Source: Acorus gramineus (taxonomy: Eukaryota > Streptophyta > Magnoliopsida > Acorales > Acoraceae). From it: a DNA stretch of 64,000 bases. Positions within the stretch are counted from its first letter, which is position 1, and every line of letters begins with the position of its first letter. A program made the translations under genes and the position numbers. Shown here piece by piece: positions 1-10,101 of this stretch. Location of the stretch: positions 1,076,433 through 1,140,432 of the forward strand of contig JAUJYN010000019.1 of assembly GCA_030737835.1 (NCBI GenBank), in the 5' to 3' direction. A model generated the notes under the pieces. It saw nothing but the letters and a program-made list of their open reading frames with translations, made no database searches and was not told where the DNA came from.

Positions 1-185
1 TGTACCTTATTAGTTAGAGCGCTAGCGATGTAATCGCCCCGTGCATCCGAGCGATGCCCTCGTTTGGAATTCAGGAGAATTCATTAGCTTATGGGTTTAC
101 TTCTACGTGAGAGCAGAGGTAACCCCCTTTGTGTTTGAGCGACGCAACGGTGTGGGAGTATAGTAGTATTCTATATCTGGATAAG
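1..185 (+). repeat. Interior fragment of a large chromovirus LTR (subfamily A3), left part
   Basis: This stretch matches, with moderate divergence, the interior of the A3 LTR near 54836-54990 (shared words such as GCGATGTAATCGCCCC and GGAGAATTCATT). It is cut at position 185 by the composite element starting at 186. The same LTR resumes at 36784, and the 5-mer ATAAG is present on both sides (181-185 and 36779-36783). The LTR start lies left of the window. No coding sequence. Confidence 0.8.
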
Positions 186-2927
186 TGTAACACCTGTGCA
201 TTTTCTCTTATTTATATATTTGATTTAAATATATAAATAGGATATTTGAATTAAAATTAGTTTATTTTATGTGTTTTTAAGTTTTAGCCCATTTAGTGTA
301 TCCTTATGGGTCCATTTCATTTTGTAATTTTAAATACTATTTATTAATTTTAAAAATTGTACATATTTTCTTTTAAAGATTTTCAAGATCTTAAATGGTT
401 ACAATTTTATAAAATTTTAGAGCTCAAAAGATTAAGTTTTTGAGATTTCATTATTATTTATTTTCAGGGACTTAGCTTTGAATTATGAATTTCTTGTAAT
501 AAGATGCAAGGACCTATTTGTAATTCATATAGGGATCTATTTATAAATCCGAAACAATCCAGGGTCAGTGTGTAATTTTTGTTAGGTTCAGATATCTAAT
601 TATATATGTTGAGGTGAAGGAAAAAAAAACAAATACATGCGGCTGTGTATCCTATTCGGCAGAGAGAGAGAGAGAGATGTACTCTTCTTAGCTATTGATT
701 TTCTTTTAAATTATTATTATTTATTAGTGATATTAGATTTATGTTTAGGTTATTAAGTCTTCTTTTTTAAAAATAAAATTAGGGTTTTGATTTATTTTCA
801 TGGTTAAATATATTTTTATGTTATGGGATTTTTACTTTTTAATCAAATAGAGTTTTGATATAAATACAATCATGTGGTTAGATTCTTATGATTTTATAAA
901 AACAAGGGTTTTGATCTATAATTTATTATTATTAGATCTATGTTAGGTATTTGGATTTTTGAGTCTTCATAAACTTAGGGTTTTGATTTATCATTTATTT
1001 TAAAGAATAGATCTGTGTTTAGATTATTAAACTATGAGTTTTTAATTTATCATACTAGAGTTATGATTTATACAAGTAGATGATAAATTTTATTTATTTT
1101 CAACTTTTACTAATTAATAGTTTATTTTTATAAAGAAAAATGTGTGTTTTCATGTTATTATATCAATTTTTGTTATTTTATTATTATTTTGAATTTTCTG
1201 GATATTGTCTTTTTCTGTGTTTATTCTTTTCTGGTTTTGTCTTTTAGTGTTTGGTTAGATGGTAAATAGGTTTTTATTCTTCTTCTTAGGTTCTATTATA
1301 TTTTCTTTTGTATGATTTATATGAGATAAATTTAGCTCATTGGGTATAAAGATTTATACCTATTGATTATGATTAGAGAAATTAGGTCTAGGCTTGAATT
1401 ATAGGTTTTAATTAATAATTTATTTGGTTCATCTAGGTTGTAAATTTTGTTGCGGGCTTCATTCTCCGGACCTAGGGTCCATTCGAGGTGAGTGGGCCTA
1501 TCGATTTATTTCGTGTGAGCTTTTGCTCTATAATGTTGAATTTCATATGCAAATGATATTTATTGTGATAAATTTGCATTATTTGGATATTTTTTTTCAT
1601 ATTGGTCAAATTGAATTTTTATTAAATAAAATTGCATGATTTAATTCATTCATTATGTCATTTAAAATAGCATGTATTATGCTATTCATGTTTCAAGAAT
1701 TAATGTAATACATTTTCTAATGCTTATGTTTTTGAAATAATATTTGGATTAAGGATTATCATTTTTGATATTTTTGGAAAAATTTAGGACTAGTGGAGAC
1801 AACCTAGTCCTAGGTGATTTTATTAAGATGCACATCATAGCATATTTCAGGAATAAATCCCCCCGTTGTATTTCGCCTTTGGGGAGGAAGGTCTAGGACT
1901 CGAAGAGTCCCAAGATCGGTGAGGGGTGTGGTAAAGCATTCCTTGTAGCGGCGGATTCCTTTGTTTGGAGTTTGCAGCAACCGGGGCATCCTGTGCTGGT
2001 GTTCTCGTAGTGATGGCAGCGGCGACCCATCAGCGTCTTCTAGATCCGACGTCTCCTCGAGGGAGCTTTTTGAGCGATTTAGTCGCTTGGGGCTTGGCAC
2101 ACCTATTTTGGGGAAACGGTTCTTCCGATTGAGAACCCGACCCGGTCATATCATTTAAACCTCATGATTTCTACAACGTGGGCCAAGGATTGGGCCACAT
2201 GATTGCTTTAAAATATATATATTTTTTTAAGCTCATGAATTTATATTGATTTATTAAAGGAAATTCTTGTTTTTAATAACTTTATTTTATGTATATATAT
2301 ATGATTGTATCATTTAACTCTCATGCTTTTTCTTGTGTGGGCCAAGGATTGGGCCATGTGCTTGCATTAAAATGTTTTTTTTTAAGTTCATGATTTTAAA
2401 TCGATTTAATAAAATAAAAGATTTATTAAAAGAAATTCTGAATTTTATATAACTTATTTTTATATATAACTGTCACGTGAAGTAATTTGTCAATGGGCTT
2501 ATTCACTGAGTTAATTGCTCACCCTTTTCGATATGGGCTGGTTGTTTCATAACCAGGTATCGCATGTTCTGAGGATCAAAATGAAGTTTGGGCATTTCGC
2601 ATCTTCATGAATATCTTCGAAGTAGTGGTTCGAGAACAAATTATAGTCGTGATCGACCATTTGGGTTTGCTCAGTTTAGATGGCTCCCACAGGTGTGGTT
2701 TATTGTGTATTTTCTTTTAGTATCTTGTTTTCGCAAAACTCTGATATTTTATAAGACCATTGGTGATTTAAAACATTGGATATTATTTATATTTATTATC
2801 ATCTGTTTTATTATATTGGTATCATAAAAAAAAAATGAGCTGTAAATTTTGGTCTTATATTTGGATTAAGTTTAATAACAACTCATTTATCATCCGATAA
2901 ACGGTTAGATAAATATGGGACGTTACA
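186..2927 (+). repeat. Family B LTR1 (2.74 kb)
   Basis: Begins TGTAACACC and ends GGGACGTTACA, followed two bases later by TGGTATCAGAG. It aligns along its length with 30954-33708 and 34029-36778. AT-rich first half with a (GA)n run at 659-678; the more mixed second half carries the conserved TGAG/CTCA stem-loop at 2507-2521. Small reading frames such as 1424-1639 recur in all three LTR copies but look like chance frames in LTR DNA. Confidence 0.9.
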
Positions 2928-2929
2928 GA

Positions 2930-2941
2930 TGGTATCAGAGT
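2930..2941 (+). other. Primer binding site of family B (initiator tRNA-Met type)
   Basis: TGGTATCAGAG lies two bases after the end of LTR1, the normal place for a minus-strand primer site. The sequence matches the 3' end complement of plant initiator tRNA-Met used by most chromoviruses. The following AT-rich stretch to about 2990 shows nothing recognisable. Confidence 0.8.
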
Positions 2942-2992
2942 AAAAAATGGTATAATAATATGAAAAAAAATGGTATAAGACAGATGTCTCCT

Positions 2993-3236
2993 TCAAGAGG
3001 CGCTTGACCAAAACAACGTTGTCAGCGAGTTTGCCACACGAGGAATGGAAGCCTTCGGAGGTGGAGGCTAAGTCGTCTTGGAGCCCCTTGAATTTTGACT
3101 CCCAAGCATCGACTAGCTCCACCGTTGTTGCATCCACCGCAGCAACCCTTTCGGCCAAAGCGACATGCTTTGCCTCCAGATCCGCCAACCGCTCCTCCAT
3201 GCGCCCCACTCGCTCCGCCAAAGTTCCTCCAGCCAT
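2993..3236 (-). pseudogene. Gag N-terminal fragment of a chromovirus (element C)
   Basis: Reading on the minus strand from ATG at 3236, the frame gives about 80 residues rich in A, E, L and V with heptad-like spacing (LAERVGRMEERLADLEAK, LAERVAAVDAT), a predicted coiled coil of the kind found at the start of chromovirus Gag. It lies 23 bases after a tRNA-Met-type primer site and LTR, as expected for a gag start. Homology is lost near 2993, where family B interior DNA takes over, so only the first part of gag remains. Fossil, truncated. Lineage (Reina/Galadriel-like rather than Tekay) is a guess from this N-terminus. Confidence 0.6.
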
Positions 3237-3245
3237 CGAAGACTG

Positions 3246-3257
3246 GCTCTGATACCA
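3246..3257 (-). other. Primer binding site of element C
   Basis: On the minus strand TGGTATCAGAGC lies two bases after the LTR end at 3260 and just before the gag start at 3236. Initiator tRNA-Met type. Confidence 0.8.
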
Positions 3258-3259
3258 AC

Positions 3260-4792
3260 TGTCACGGGGTGAAATTCCGGACTAGAAATTTTTCCCGTGC
3301 GGCACCGATGCCCACACCGGTCAGCCTCGACACAACCCTCAGACACTCAAAGATTTACAGGAAACTCTCTTCCCAACCTTTTATTCAACTCTCGGAATAC
3401 AAAGGAAATGCCTCAAGGACTTGTGTATCCAGAAGGATCACACTTACACCCTTATATAGACTGCCTCAGTCTACAGTTACAAAAACTTAGCCCACGCAGG
3501 AGCTCACTTGCCAGCAACTACCCATGTTCCCAATCATGGGTTAGTTACGGCGGTTACATAACCGACACACTCTGCGGCAGTTACATAACCGACCACACCT
3601 TGCCCACTTTGCGTGCATCGTGTGCCACGTCGCCCCACGAGTTGCCCACGATCCTGCTTCACGCGTCCGAGACCCGCTTGTTCTCGCTCACGTGCTAAGT
3701 GGTCCGGCCAGTGTGGATGATGCATGCCCACTCCGTTGCCCACGCGCGCATCTCACCCACTTCCACGTCCAGTGCAACCGTCTGCCCTCGTAGCGCATTA
3801 GACCGCGTAACCGGCGCGTCTAACTGCCTACTCTCGCATTCCTTGCAACTGCCCGCATTCGTGGTGAGCCCGCGTGTGCTACGTCACGTCCTGCACCATG
3901 TAACCCACGTTCCCGCAAGTTTCGTGCAACCGCTCGCCCACTTTCCGATTGCGTCTCCACGTGTCCCACGTTGTGTCATGCACCACGCATCGCTCACGTT
4001 TCCGCACCTTGTGGTTGTGCCACGAGCCATTGTGCACTCATGCACCTAGTGCACACCTTGAGCGCCTCCGGTCACCCTGCCCGGATGCCCAATGGTTCTC
4101 CGACTTGTACGCCACGTACTGTGCGGATTCCCCTTCTGATTGAGTGATCTTGCGCATCACTCTTGCACATCCCACGTGCCCATGTCTGGCTTCTGCAGTC
4201 CAGTCCTTGCCCACGCCTGGTTCATGCACCCTTGTGTTTGCCCACGTCAGTTTCCCATGCACGTGTCAACCACCACGCATCTCCCCCACGTTTCTTGCAA
4301 GGTCAGATCCCTTCTGAGTGTCCATGTGTCCCCCGAGTCATCGCGCACTCGGTGCACATCTCAGGACACAACTGGCCATGCTGCATTGGTTTCCCCGAGT
4401 CCGTCCGGCAGATCCCATGAGAGTGCCCGGACCAGATGTCCGGCACTCCAGACATGTTACCCGACACTCCCGGTCGAGCTTCCCGACGCCCCTGGTCGAG
4501 TTATCCGATATTCCCGGATGAATCGCCTGATACTCCCGTTCAGGGCTTCCGATGCTCTCGGTCTGTTGCCCGGCAAGCCCACGTCATTGCGCCCGTGGTG
4601 CCGGCTCATTTGGGTCACGCTTCTCGGTCACGTCTCCGTGTATGACTAGGGTTCCTTCCAGCCATCCCCGCATGTCTCCGAGCCACGTACGCGTCCCACT
4701 CTTCTTGGCATGTCCGCAAGTCATCGCGCACTTGCACACAAACATGCTTGGCACGTGCCCCCTCCACGTGCCCTGAGTTTTAGGGTGTGACA
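3260..4792 (-). repeat. LTR of element C (1.53 kb)
   Basis: On the plus strand it begins TGTCACGGGGTG and ends GGGTGTGACA, giving TG...CA ends in either reading. Sense is minus, because the primer site and gag follow at the lower-coordinate side. The body is C-rich with many CCCACG words. It has internal-region DNA on both sides: primer site and gag at 3257-2993, and a 3' tail with a purine tract at 4793-4810, so it joins two element copies. The long proline/arginine-rich frames in it are compositional. Confidence 0.8.
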
Positions 4793-5208
4793 AGCCTTCC
4801 CCACCCATTGAGTCTGACGTCCTCGTCAGAGCAAACCTTCGAGTAGCCACTCCTCCGCTGAGTGGATGTGAAACTCCGATGCGCTCCACAGATTCCCACG
4901 ACTTAAGGCACCCGTCATTTGGCCCACGCGCGCGATCCCTCCTGGATCAGCATTTGCCCCGAGCCTGCCAATAGTCGCATAAGTCGACCCACCCGCCGAC
5001 TTGTATGTTGACGCTTCTCGGGACGTCAACAATGGGTTCAACCTCAGAGTTCACTGCCAAGAAGCGGTAAGACTCCCTGGTGAGCGCAAGTCCCTACTTG
5101 CACACAACTTTCTACAGATAAAGTTGTGCGTGGTGCACACCCACCAACGCTCTAAGAGGCTTCCCACTCCCGCCACGTCAAGGTTCATCATGCCACCCTT
5201 AGGGCCTA
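4793..5208 (-). other. 3' internal tail of element C with polypurine tract
   Basis: Read on the minus strand, this ends with GACGTCAGACTCAATGGG followed by TGGGGAAGGCT directly before the LTR start at 4792, the expected layout of the end of pol, a polypurine tract and the 3' LTR. A frame over 5041-4826 is open but I do not recognise a domain. A 9-bp stem (CACAACTTT / AAAGTTGTG) sits near 5104-5130. Remnant only. Confidence 0.45.
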
Positions 5209-5983
5209 GGTATCAGAGCCTAGGTTCAACCCTCTAACCAAACACTAAAAGACAAAACCAAAAAAGAATAAACACAGAAAAAGACAACATAAATCCGGGT
5301 GGTATCAGAGCCTAGGTTCAACCCTCGGACTGTAGGTTATGGATATATTAGTTGGCTTAGAACTTAGGTTTACGATTCCATGTAAACTTGGACTTAATTA
5401 TCCTCTGGAGATATAGAGTAGATGTATTTTTATCTGGCTCTGATACAGAGTGGTATCAGAGCGTAGGTTCAACTCTCGGACTGTAGGTTATGGCCATCTT
5501 AGTTGATCTGTTGAGTTTAGGGTCTAAGCTCGAATAACCTAAGGAGATTAAGTTTTGCTATCCTACAGAAAAATCTAGTTAGGCTATTTTGGTTACCTTA
5601 GAATTTTGATTATGGAGCTTAGGGTAATCTTTTATGTTTAGTTACCTTTTTGGATCTTAAGGCGGCCTATAGGAGAATTTCCTTTGAAGCCTAGGATAAG
5701 CTTAGGGCATGTTAAGATGCATTGCATATAGGGTTTGCATTCTAACCGTTTGTTTGTTTTTGTTATGACAAAATTTTGGTGGATTAAGCGCACGTTGGAA
5801 AGCGCACCAAGGAGATTGAGATTGTTTTCAACGTTATACGTGGCTAAGCGTTTGCAACATTCGAGAATGTTATTTATGTTTTCAATGGTGATGTGAAAGA
5901 CACATCAAATTCGTGCATATGCATCGTGGTAAATTAATTTTTATTCCTAATGTCATTAGTGTCATAATTGCCCCTTTTGTGTT
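5209..5983 (+). other. Non-coding retrotransposon leader with three primer-site-like repeats
   Basis: GGTATCAGAGC recurs at 5209, 5301 and 5453. The 26-bp word starting at 5209 is repeated exactly at 5301, and a diverged longer version starts at 5452. Between the first two lies a 55-bp inverted copy of family B LTR sequence (5233-5287). The rest (about 5480-5983) is AT-rich with no open frame. Its last part resembles 12650-12770, which also leads into the hairpin tail, so it is probably the interior of a family B-like element. Confidence 0.55.
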
Positions 5984-6516
5984 TGTCACGCCCCGGGCAT
6001 CCCCGAGACGCGGCAAGTGTATATAAAATATCAGAATCTACACAGGAAGTCAATAATATATCATACACAAGCAATCATGACACACAGACAATAAAAGCAG
6101 GGCTGACATGATATATATACCAAATACGGAAGCTAAGACTGAATCTGTAATCAAAACACACTACAGATTCCATACATAATCACATGTCCTGTGAGAGCCA
6201 ATATACATATAAAGACATCCAAATACAACCAAACGCGTGCCCAAGCACGGAAAATAACACATACTGGCACAAGGGATGCTGATAGTCTCAGAAACTCGCG
6301 GGACGTGGCGCTACTCTGCTACTGATGAAGTCCCTCGGGGAGCTCCTCCTCCAGGTCCGACTCAGATGACACTGTAGAAAATATTATGCGAGGGGTGAGC
6401 CACACGCTCAGTGAACGGCACAACCCATGCATCACAGACAATATTGACCACAACCAGATAATTCTTAACATCCACAACCACATTTCCACAGCCACAAATA
6501 ACAACAATTCCTCAAC

Positions 6517-6850
6517 TAGTGGGTCACTACCGCCAACCCACTACACCCTCACCCTCAATGGGTGACCAAGGATATTGGGACTAATCAACACCAAACCAAC
6601 GGGTCGCTTCCGCCAACCCGCTACACCCTCACCCTCACCCTCAATGGGTGACCAAGGATATTGGGATTTACTACACCAATCCAGCAGGTCGCTATCGCCA
6701 ACCTACTACACCCTCACCCTCACCCCTCAACAGGAGTGACATAGGATATTGGGACTGACAATCATCCATAGACAAATCCAGCGGGTCGCTCATCGCCAAC
6801 CCACTACACCCTCACCCTCACCCTACAACGGGTGACATAGGCTCTTGGGA
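6517..6850 (-). repeat. Hairpin minisatellite in solo LTR S1 (about 4 units)
   Basis: Units of roughly 80-100 bp contain, in sense (minus) orientation, an inverted repeat of the form GYGGGTTG...CGACCCRC followed by runs of GAGGGTGAGGGTG and the phrase TCAGTCCCAATATCC. Four units are recognisable at about 6517, 6598, 6679 and 6780. Copy number differs between LTR copies. Confidence 0.8.
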
Positions 6851-7615
6851 CTGACTAGGCTGTTGGTCACCCTTGGTCCACCGATAGTCTCTCCTCACTC
6901 CGTAGGTCGTTTGGCCACTCCCACGTTCAGCACAGTCCTTCACCAAATCAGGAGGCGCCTACTACTGGGAGCCCCTGCACGGGACAACCTGTCTAACGCT
7001 GAGGTAGTCTCTAAAGGATCCAACGAAGGGAACAGAACAGCCTATCCATCGCATATGATCCACTCGGATCCGCAGACAACACATCATAACAACACTAATG
7101 TTCTGAATTCCTCAGAACCCACCAGGGCGCATAACTACGATGCGGGGAACATGCATAAGGTTATAACAAGGTGGAATATCGTTGGGGAAAGAAACTCGGG
7201 AGGGCAGCGTGAGTTCCGGTTATAGGACACCCCGACAACCAAACAAGGAACACGGTGTACCCTAACCCGGGTCTCACCGCTGTCCTCGCAAGGCCCCTCC
7301 CCTATAATATTCACTATAACATGCAATTTAACAAATACTAGCATTTAATTAAATAAATAAACTAGTAGGGCACATGCATCGGCCGGGCTTCCTAACATGG
7401 AACCAGGGGACATGCTGCATGGCTCGTACACATATCCTAAGGGTGCAAGTCTCTAACATGCAAAGTCTAGGGTAACATGCATTCTACAATTTAATCATGC
7501 TCGCATGATATAAAAATTACAACATGTCAATATTCATCCATGGTGCCCCAGGAGAGGTCGGTATACGCCCAAGTGCGTATAACACCTCTCTACTGGGTTG
7601 GATTGTCCCACTCAC

Positions 7616-7652
7616 CAGAGATCGGGGTCGTCGCGCGACCGTTCGTCTAGAT
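7616..7652 (-). promoter_or_regulatory. Conserved microexon-like block in LTR S1
   Basis: On the minus strand a 37-nt block lies between a plausible acceptor (GTCTTGCAG) and a strong donor (GTGAGTGGG). The same block of 35-37 nt with the same flanks occurs in five other LTRs of this window. No transcript is available; the role is inferred. Confidence 0.55.
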
Positions 7653-7779
7653 CTGCAAGACAGACATTTATACGGTGAGTAAAATCCACAATCACACTAA
7701 AAATACCCAACAATACATTAAACTACTCCAAAAATACCCCATACTCGGGCAAACGTACATACGGCACGTACGCACGCTA

Positions 7780-8760
7780 GCCCGAGCACTCCGGCTCACT
7801 CCCGCAGCACCGGCAACCACCCGCACGGCCACCCGACCCCTCGGGTGCGCCGCCGCGCCTCAGCCCGCGAGCACCCCGCGCGCATCGCCAGCTCCGCCCC
7901 AGCGCGCACCCCGTTCGCACCGACAGCTCCGCCCCGCGCGCACCACCAGCCTCCACACCGTGCGCACGCCTGCCTCTGCCCAGCACCCCGCGCGCACGGC
8001 CCCCAGCGGTGCCCAGCGCCCAGCGCCCAGCACCCTTGGCCAGCACCCGGTACCCGCGACCCAGCGCCCAGCGCTCAGCGCCCAGCACCCGGGACCCTCA
8101 CCCAGCGTCCACGCGCACGCCCGTGCAACACGCGCCCAGCGCGCCTGGCAGCACGCGCCCCGCGCGCCTGCCAGCCTGCCCGCGCTGCTGCCCGCGTTGC
8201 CTGCCTGCGCGCGTCGCCGAGTGGCCCGAGCACCGCTCGCCTGCACGCCCGGGGCACTGCCCGCCTGATGCCCGAGCGCCCCTGCCCTGCTCGCCTGCGC
8301 GCCCAGCCAGCTCGCCCGGCCTGCCAGCGCGCACAGCCCAGCTAGCCTACCCGCACGCATCTCCCTGCACCCCCCGAGCGCACGCCCGCGCGCACCCGCG
8401 CGCACGCGCTCGCGCGCCCAGCAAACTGGTGCACCTGCTCCCAGCCTACCTGAGCTAGCCCTGCCAGCCTACCCAGCGCGCACGCCCAGCCTGCTGGCCT
8501 CCAGCGCCAGCCGAGCGCCCGCACGCCCAGCCCTGCTGGCCCTCAGCACCGCCCGAGCGCACGCACGCGTGCACGCCCGCGCGCACGCGCCAACCACTGC
8601 GCCTGCACCCCCCCCTGCGCTGCTGCCTGCCCGAGACAGCAGCCTGCCAGCCCGAGCTGCAAGCCTGCCAGCCCGAGCTCCTCTTCCACCCTCCTCCGAC
8701 CAGCCCCACAGCCTCCGACCGCCTCCCACAGCCCCCCGACGGTCACCCACCGCCGCCGAC
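7780..8760. other. GC-rich, CpG-rich block inside LTR S1
   Basis: About 1 kb of extremely GC-rich sequence dominated by GCGCGC, CCAGC and GCCCG words, between AT-rich LTR ends. Long frames are open on both strands and several phases, with proline/alanine/arginine-rich products. This is what stop-poor composition produces, so no protein is called. The same block occurs in the other family A copies. Confidence 0.8.
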
Positions 8761-9414
8761 CACCACCCAACCCTAGATCCATCCCCCTAGCATACATCTA
8801 TGCAAGAAAAGGGAAGAAAAGGACCTTACCAAGGGGAGGGAGCGAAGTCCGGTTGCTCTCCGCGCGCCGAAACCTTTCCCAAAAGGTTTCCAACGCCCCG
8901 ATCTACCTCCACCACCGAAATGGCTCAAAACAGAGGCGAAGAGAGGGCGGACGGACGGCCAAAACTTGCCGGAATTGGGATTTGAAACCACCGAGGTGTA
9001 GATCGGGAGATCTACACTTCCTAGGTTTTAAATTTTAAGTTTTGAGGGGTCTAAGGGCCTCAAACGGAAGAAAAACGGAGGAGAGGAGAGAGAGGGCTCA
9101 AGGTAGGGGATGATGAATAGTGCCAGGATATTTTATGCTTTCACTTATATAGCGGGCGACTTAAAAACCCAGATACGCCCCGGAACTGCGAAATTTCGGG
9201 AACGTTACCGGAATTCGACGAAATTTTCGTGAGAGGTCTAAAATGGCACCAGGACACCAAATATGCAGTTAGATTTCCAATCGGAGTCCTCTAACTCAGG
9301 ACGATAGCTAACAGTCCAAAAATTAGCGGTTCCGATCAAAAACCCTAAAAATTTTAAAAACTGCCAGAACGCTCCAACGGTTACCAGCAGGCTAAAAGTG
9401 ACACAAGTATAACA

Positions 9415-10101
9415 GTGTTGTACAAGTTGGACCATTTATGGTATGGGACGTAAATGAACCCGACTTGTACAATTTGGATGAATATTTTTTTTCTTAATTT
9501 GTTTTCTTGTCATTGCTTGTATGGTATAAGTTGGATTACCTGTGGAATGGGACATAGGTAAGCCTGGGTTATACAAATGATTGTGTGCAATTTATGTGTA
9601 TTGTTGATCTTGCTTATATTGTATAAGTTAAAACACCTATAGTGTGGGGCGTAGGTGGGTTTGACCTATACAGTAATTGTTGTGATTTGTGAATGTCATA
9701 TTGTTTTGTCTATGTCATATAAGTTAATCCACTTGTCGTTTGAACCACTGTATATCAGAGTGGTGCAGCGAAAGCATTGTGGACCAAGCTTGTATGATTG
9801 TTTTGTTATGTTATTGTATGTTGTTTGTTTCGGTATAAGTTGGAATTTCAATGCGGAGCATTGGTTGTTTTACTTATACACTTGTTTGTTTGATTGTTTG
9901 CGGCGTATAAGATGGATTCTTATACCATTGTCTGTATTTGTTGTGATTGCCGTGTATGTGTCAGATTCATTAACTGACTCATACATTTATTGTTTGAATG
10001 TATGATGAATGATTGTTTTGTTATTATAGGATGTCGTATGTATTCTATTTTGTGTTTCTCCTTTGAATTTAGAGGACTAAATTCCTTTAAGGGGGGAAGA
10101 A
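9415..10101 (+). other. 3' non-coding tail of a chromovirus with hairpin array and polypurine tract
   Basis: AT-rich, T-biased tail with no gene. Three long hairpins at 9420-9470, 9524-9574 and about 9621-9671 share a spacing of roughly 100 bp. It ends with TTTAGAGGACTAAATTCC and a purine tract (AAGGGGGGAAGAA, about 10089-10101) directly before the LTR at 10102, the standard end of an element interior. Confidence 0.7.

Larger units (their letters stand above)
5984..9414 (-). mobile_element. Solo LTR of large chromovirus family A (copy S1, 3431 bp)
   Basis: Plus strand begins TGTCACGCCCC and ends GTGACACAAGTATAACA. It is flanked by a perfect 5-bp duplication GTGTT (5979-5983 and 9415-9419). 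No primer site, gag or second LTR belongs to it, so it is a solo LTR left after recombination between the two LTRs. Its sense is minus, deduced from copy 49005-52437, which is followed by a primer site and gag. Contents in plus order: stem-loop (6396-6410), hairpin minisatellite (6517-6850), microexon-like block (7616-7652), GC-rich block (about 7780-8760), promoter-like AT-rich end. Confidence 0.9.

Noticed and set aside
1424-1639. A 71-codon frame repeated at 32208-32423 and 35271-35486 as a conserved small protein
   Set aside because: Its conservation equals that of the surrounding family B LTR copies, it has no domain, and recent LTR duplication alone explains the match.
5209-5465. Three primer-site-like GGTATCAGAGC words as three separate element starts
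   Set aside because: None has an LTR end directly upstream; they are local duplications of a leader sequence.
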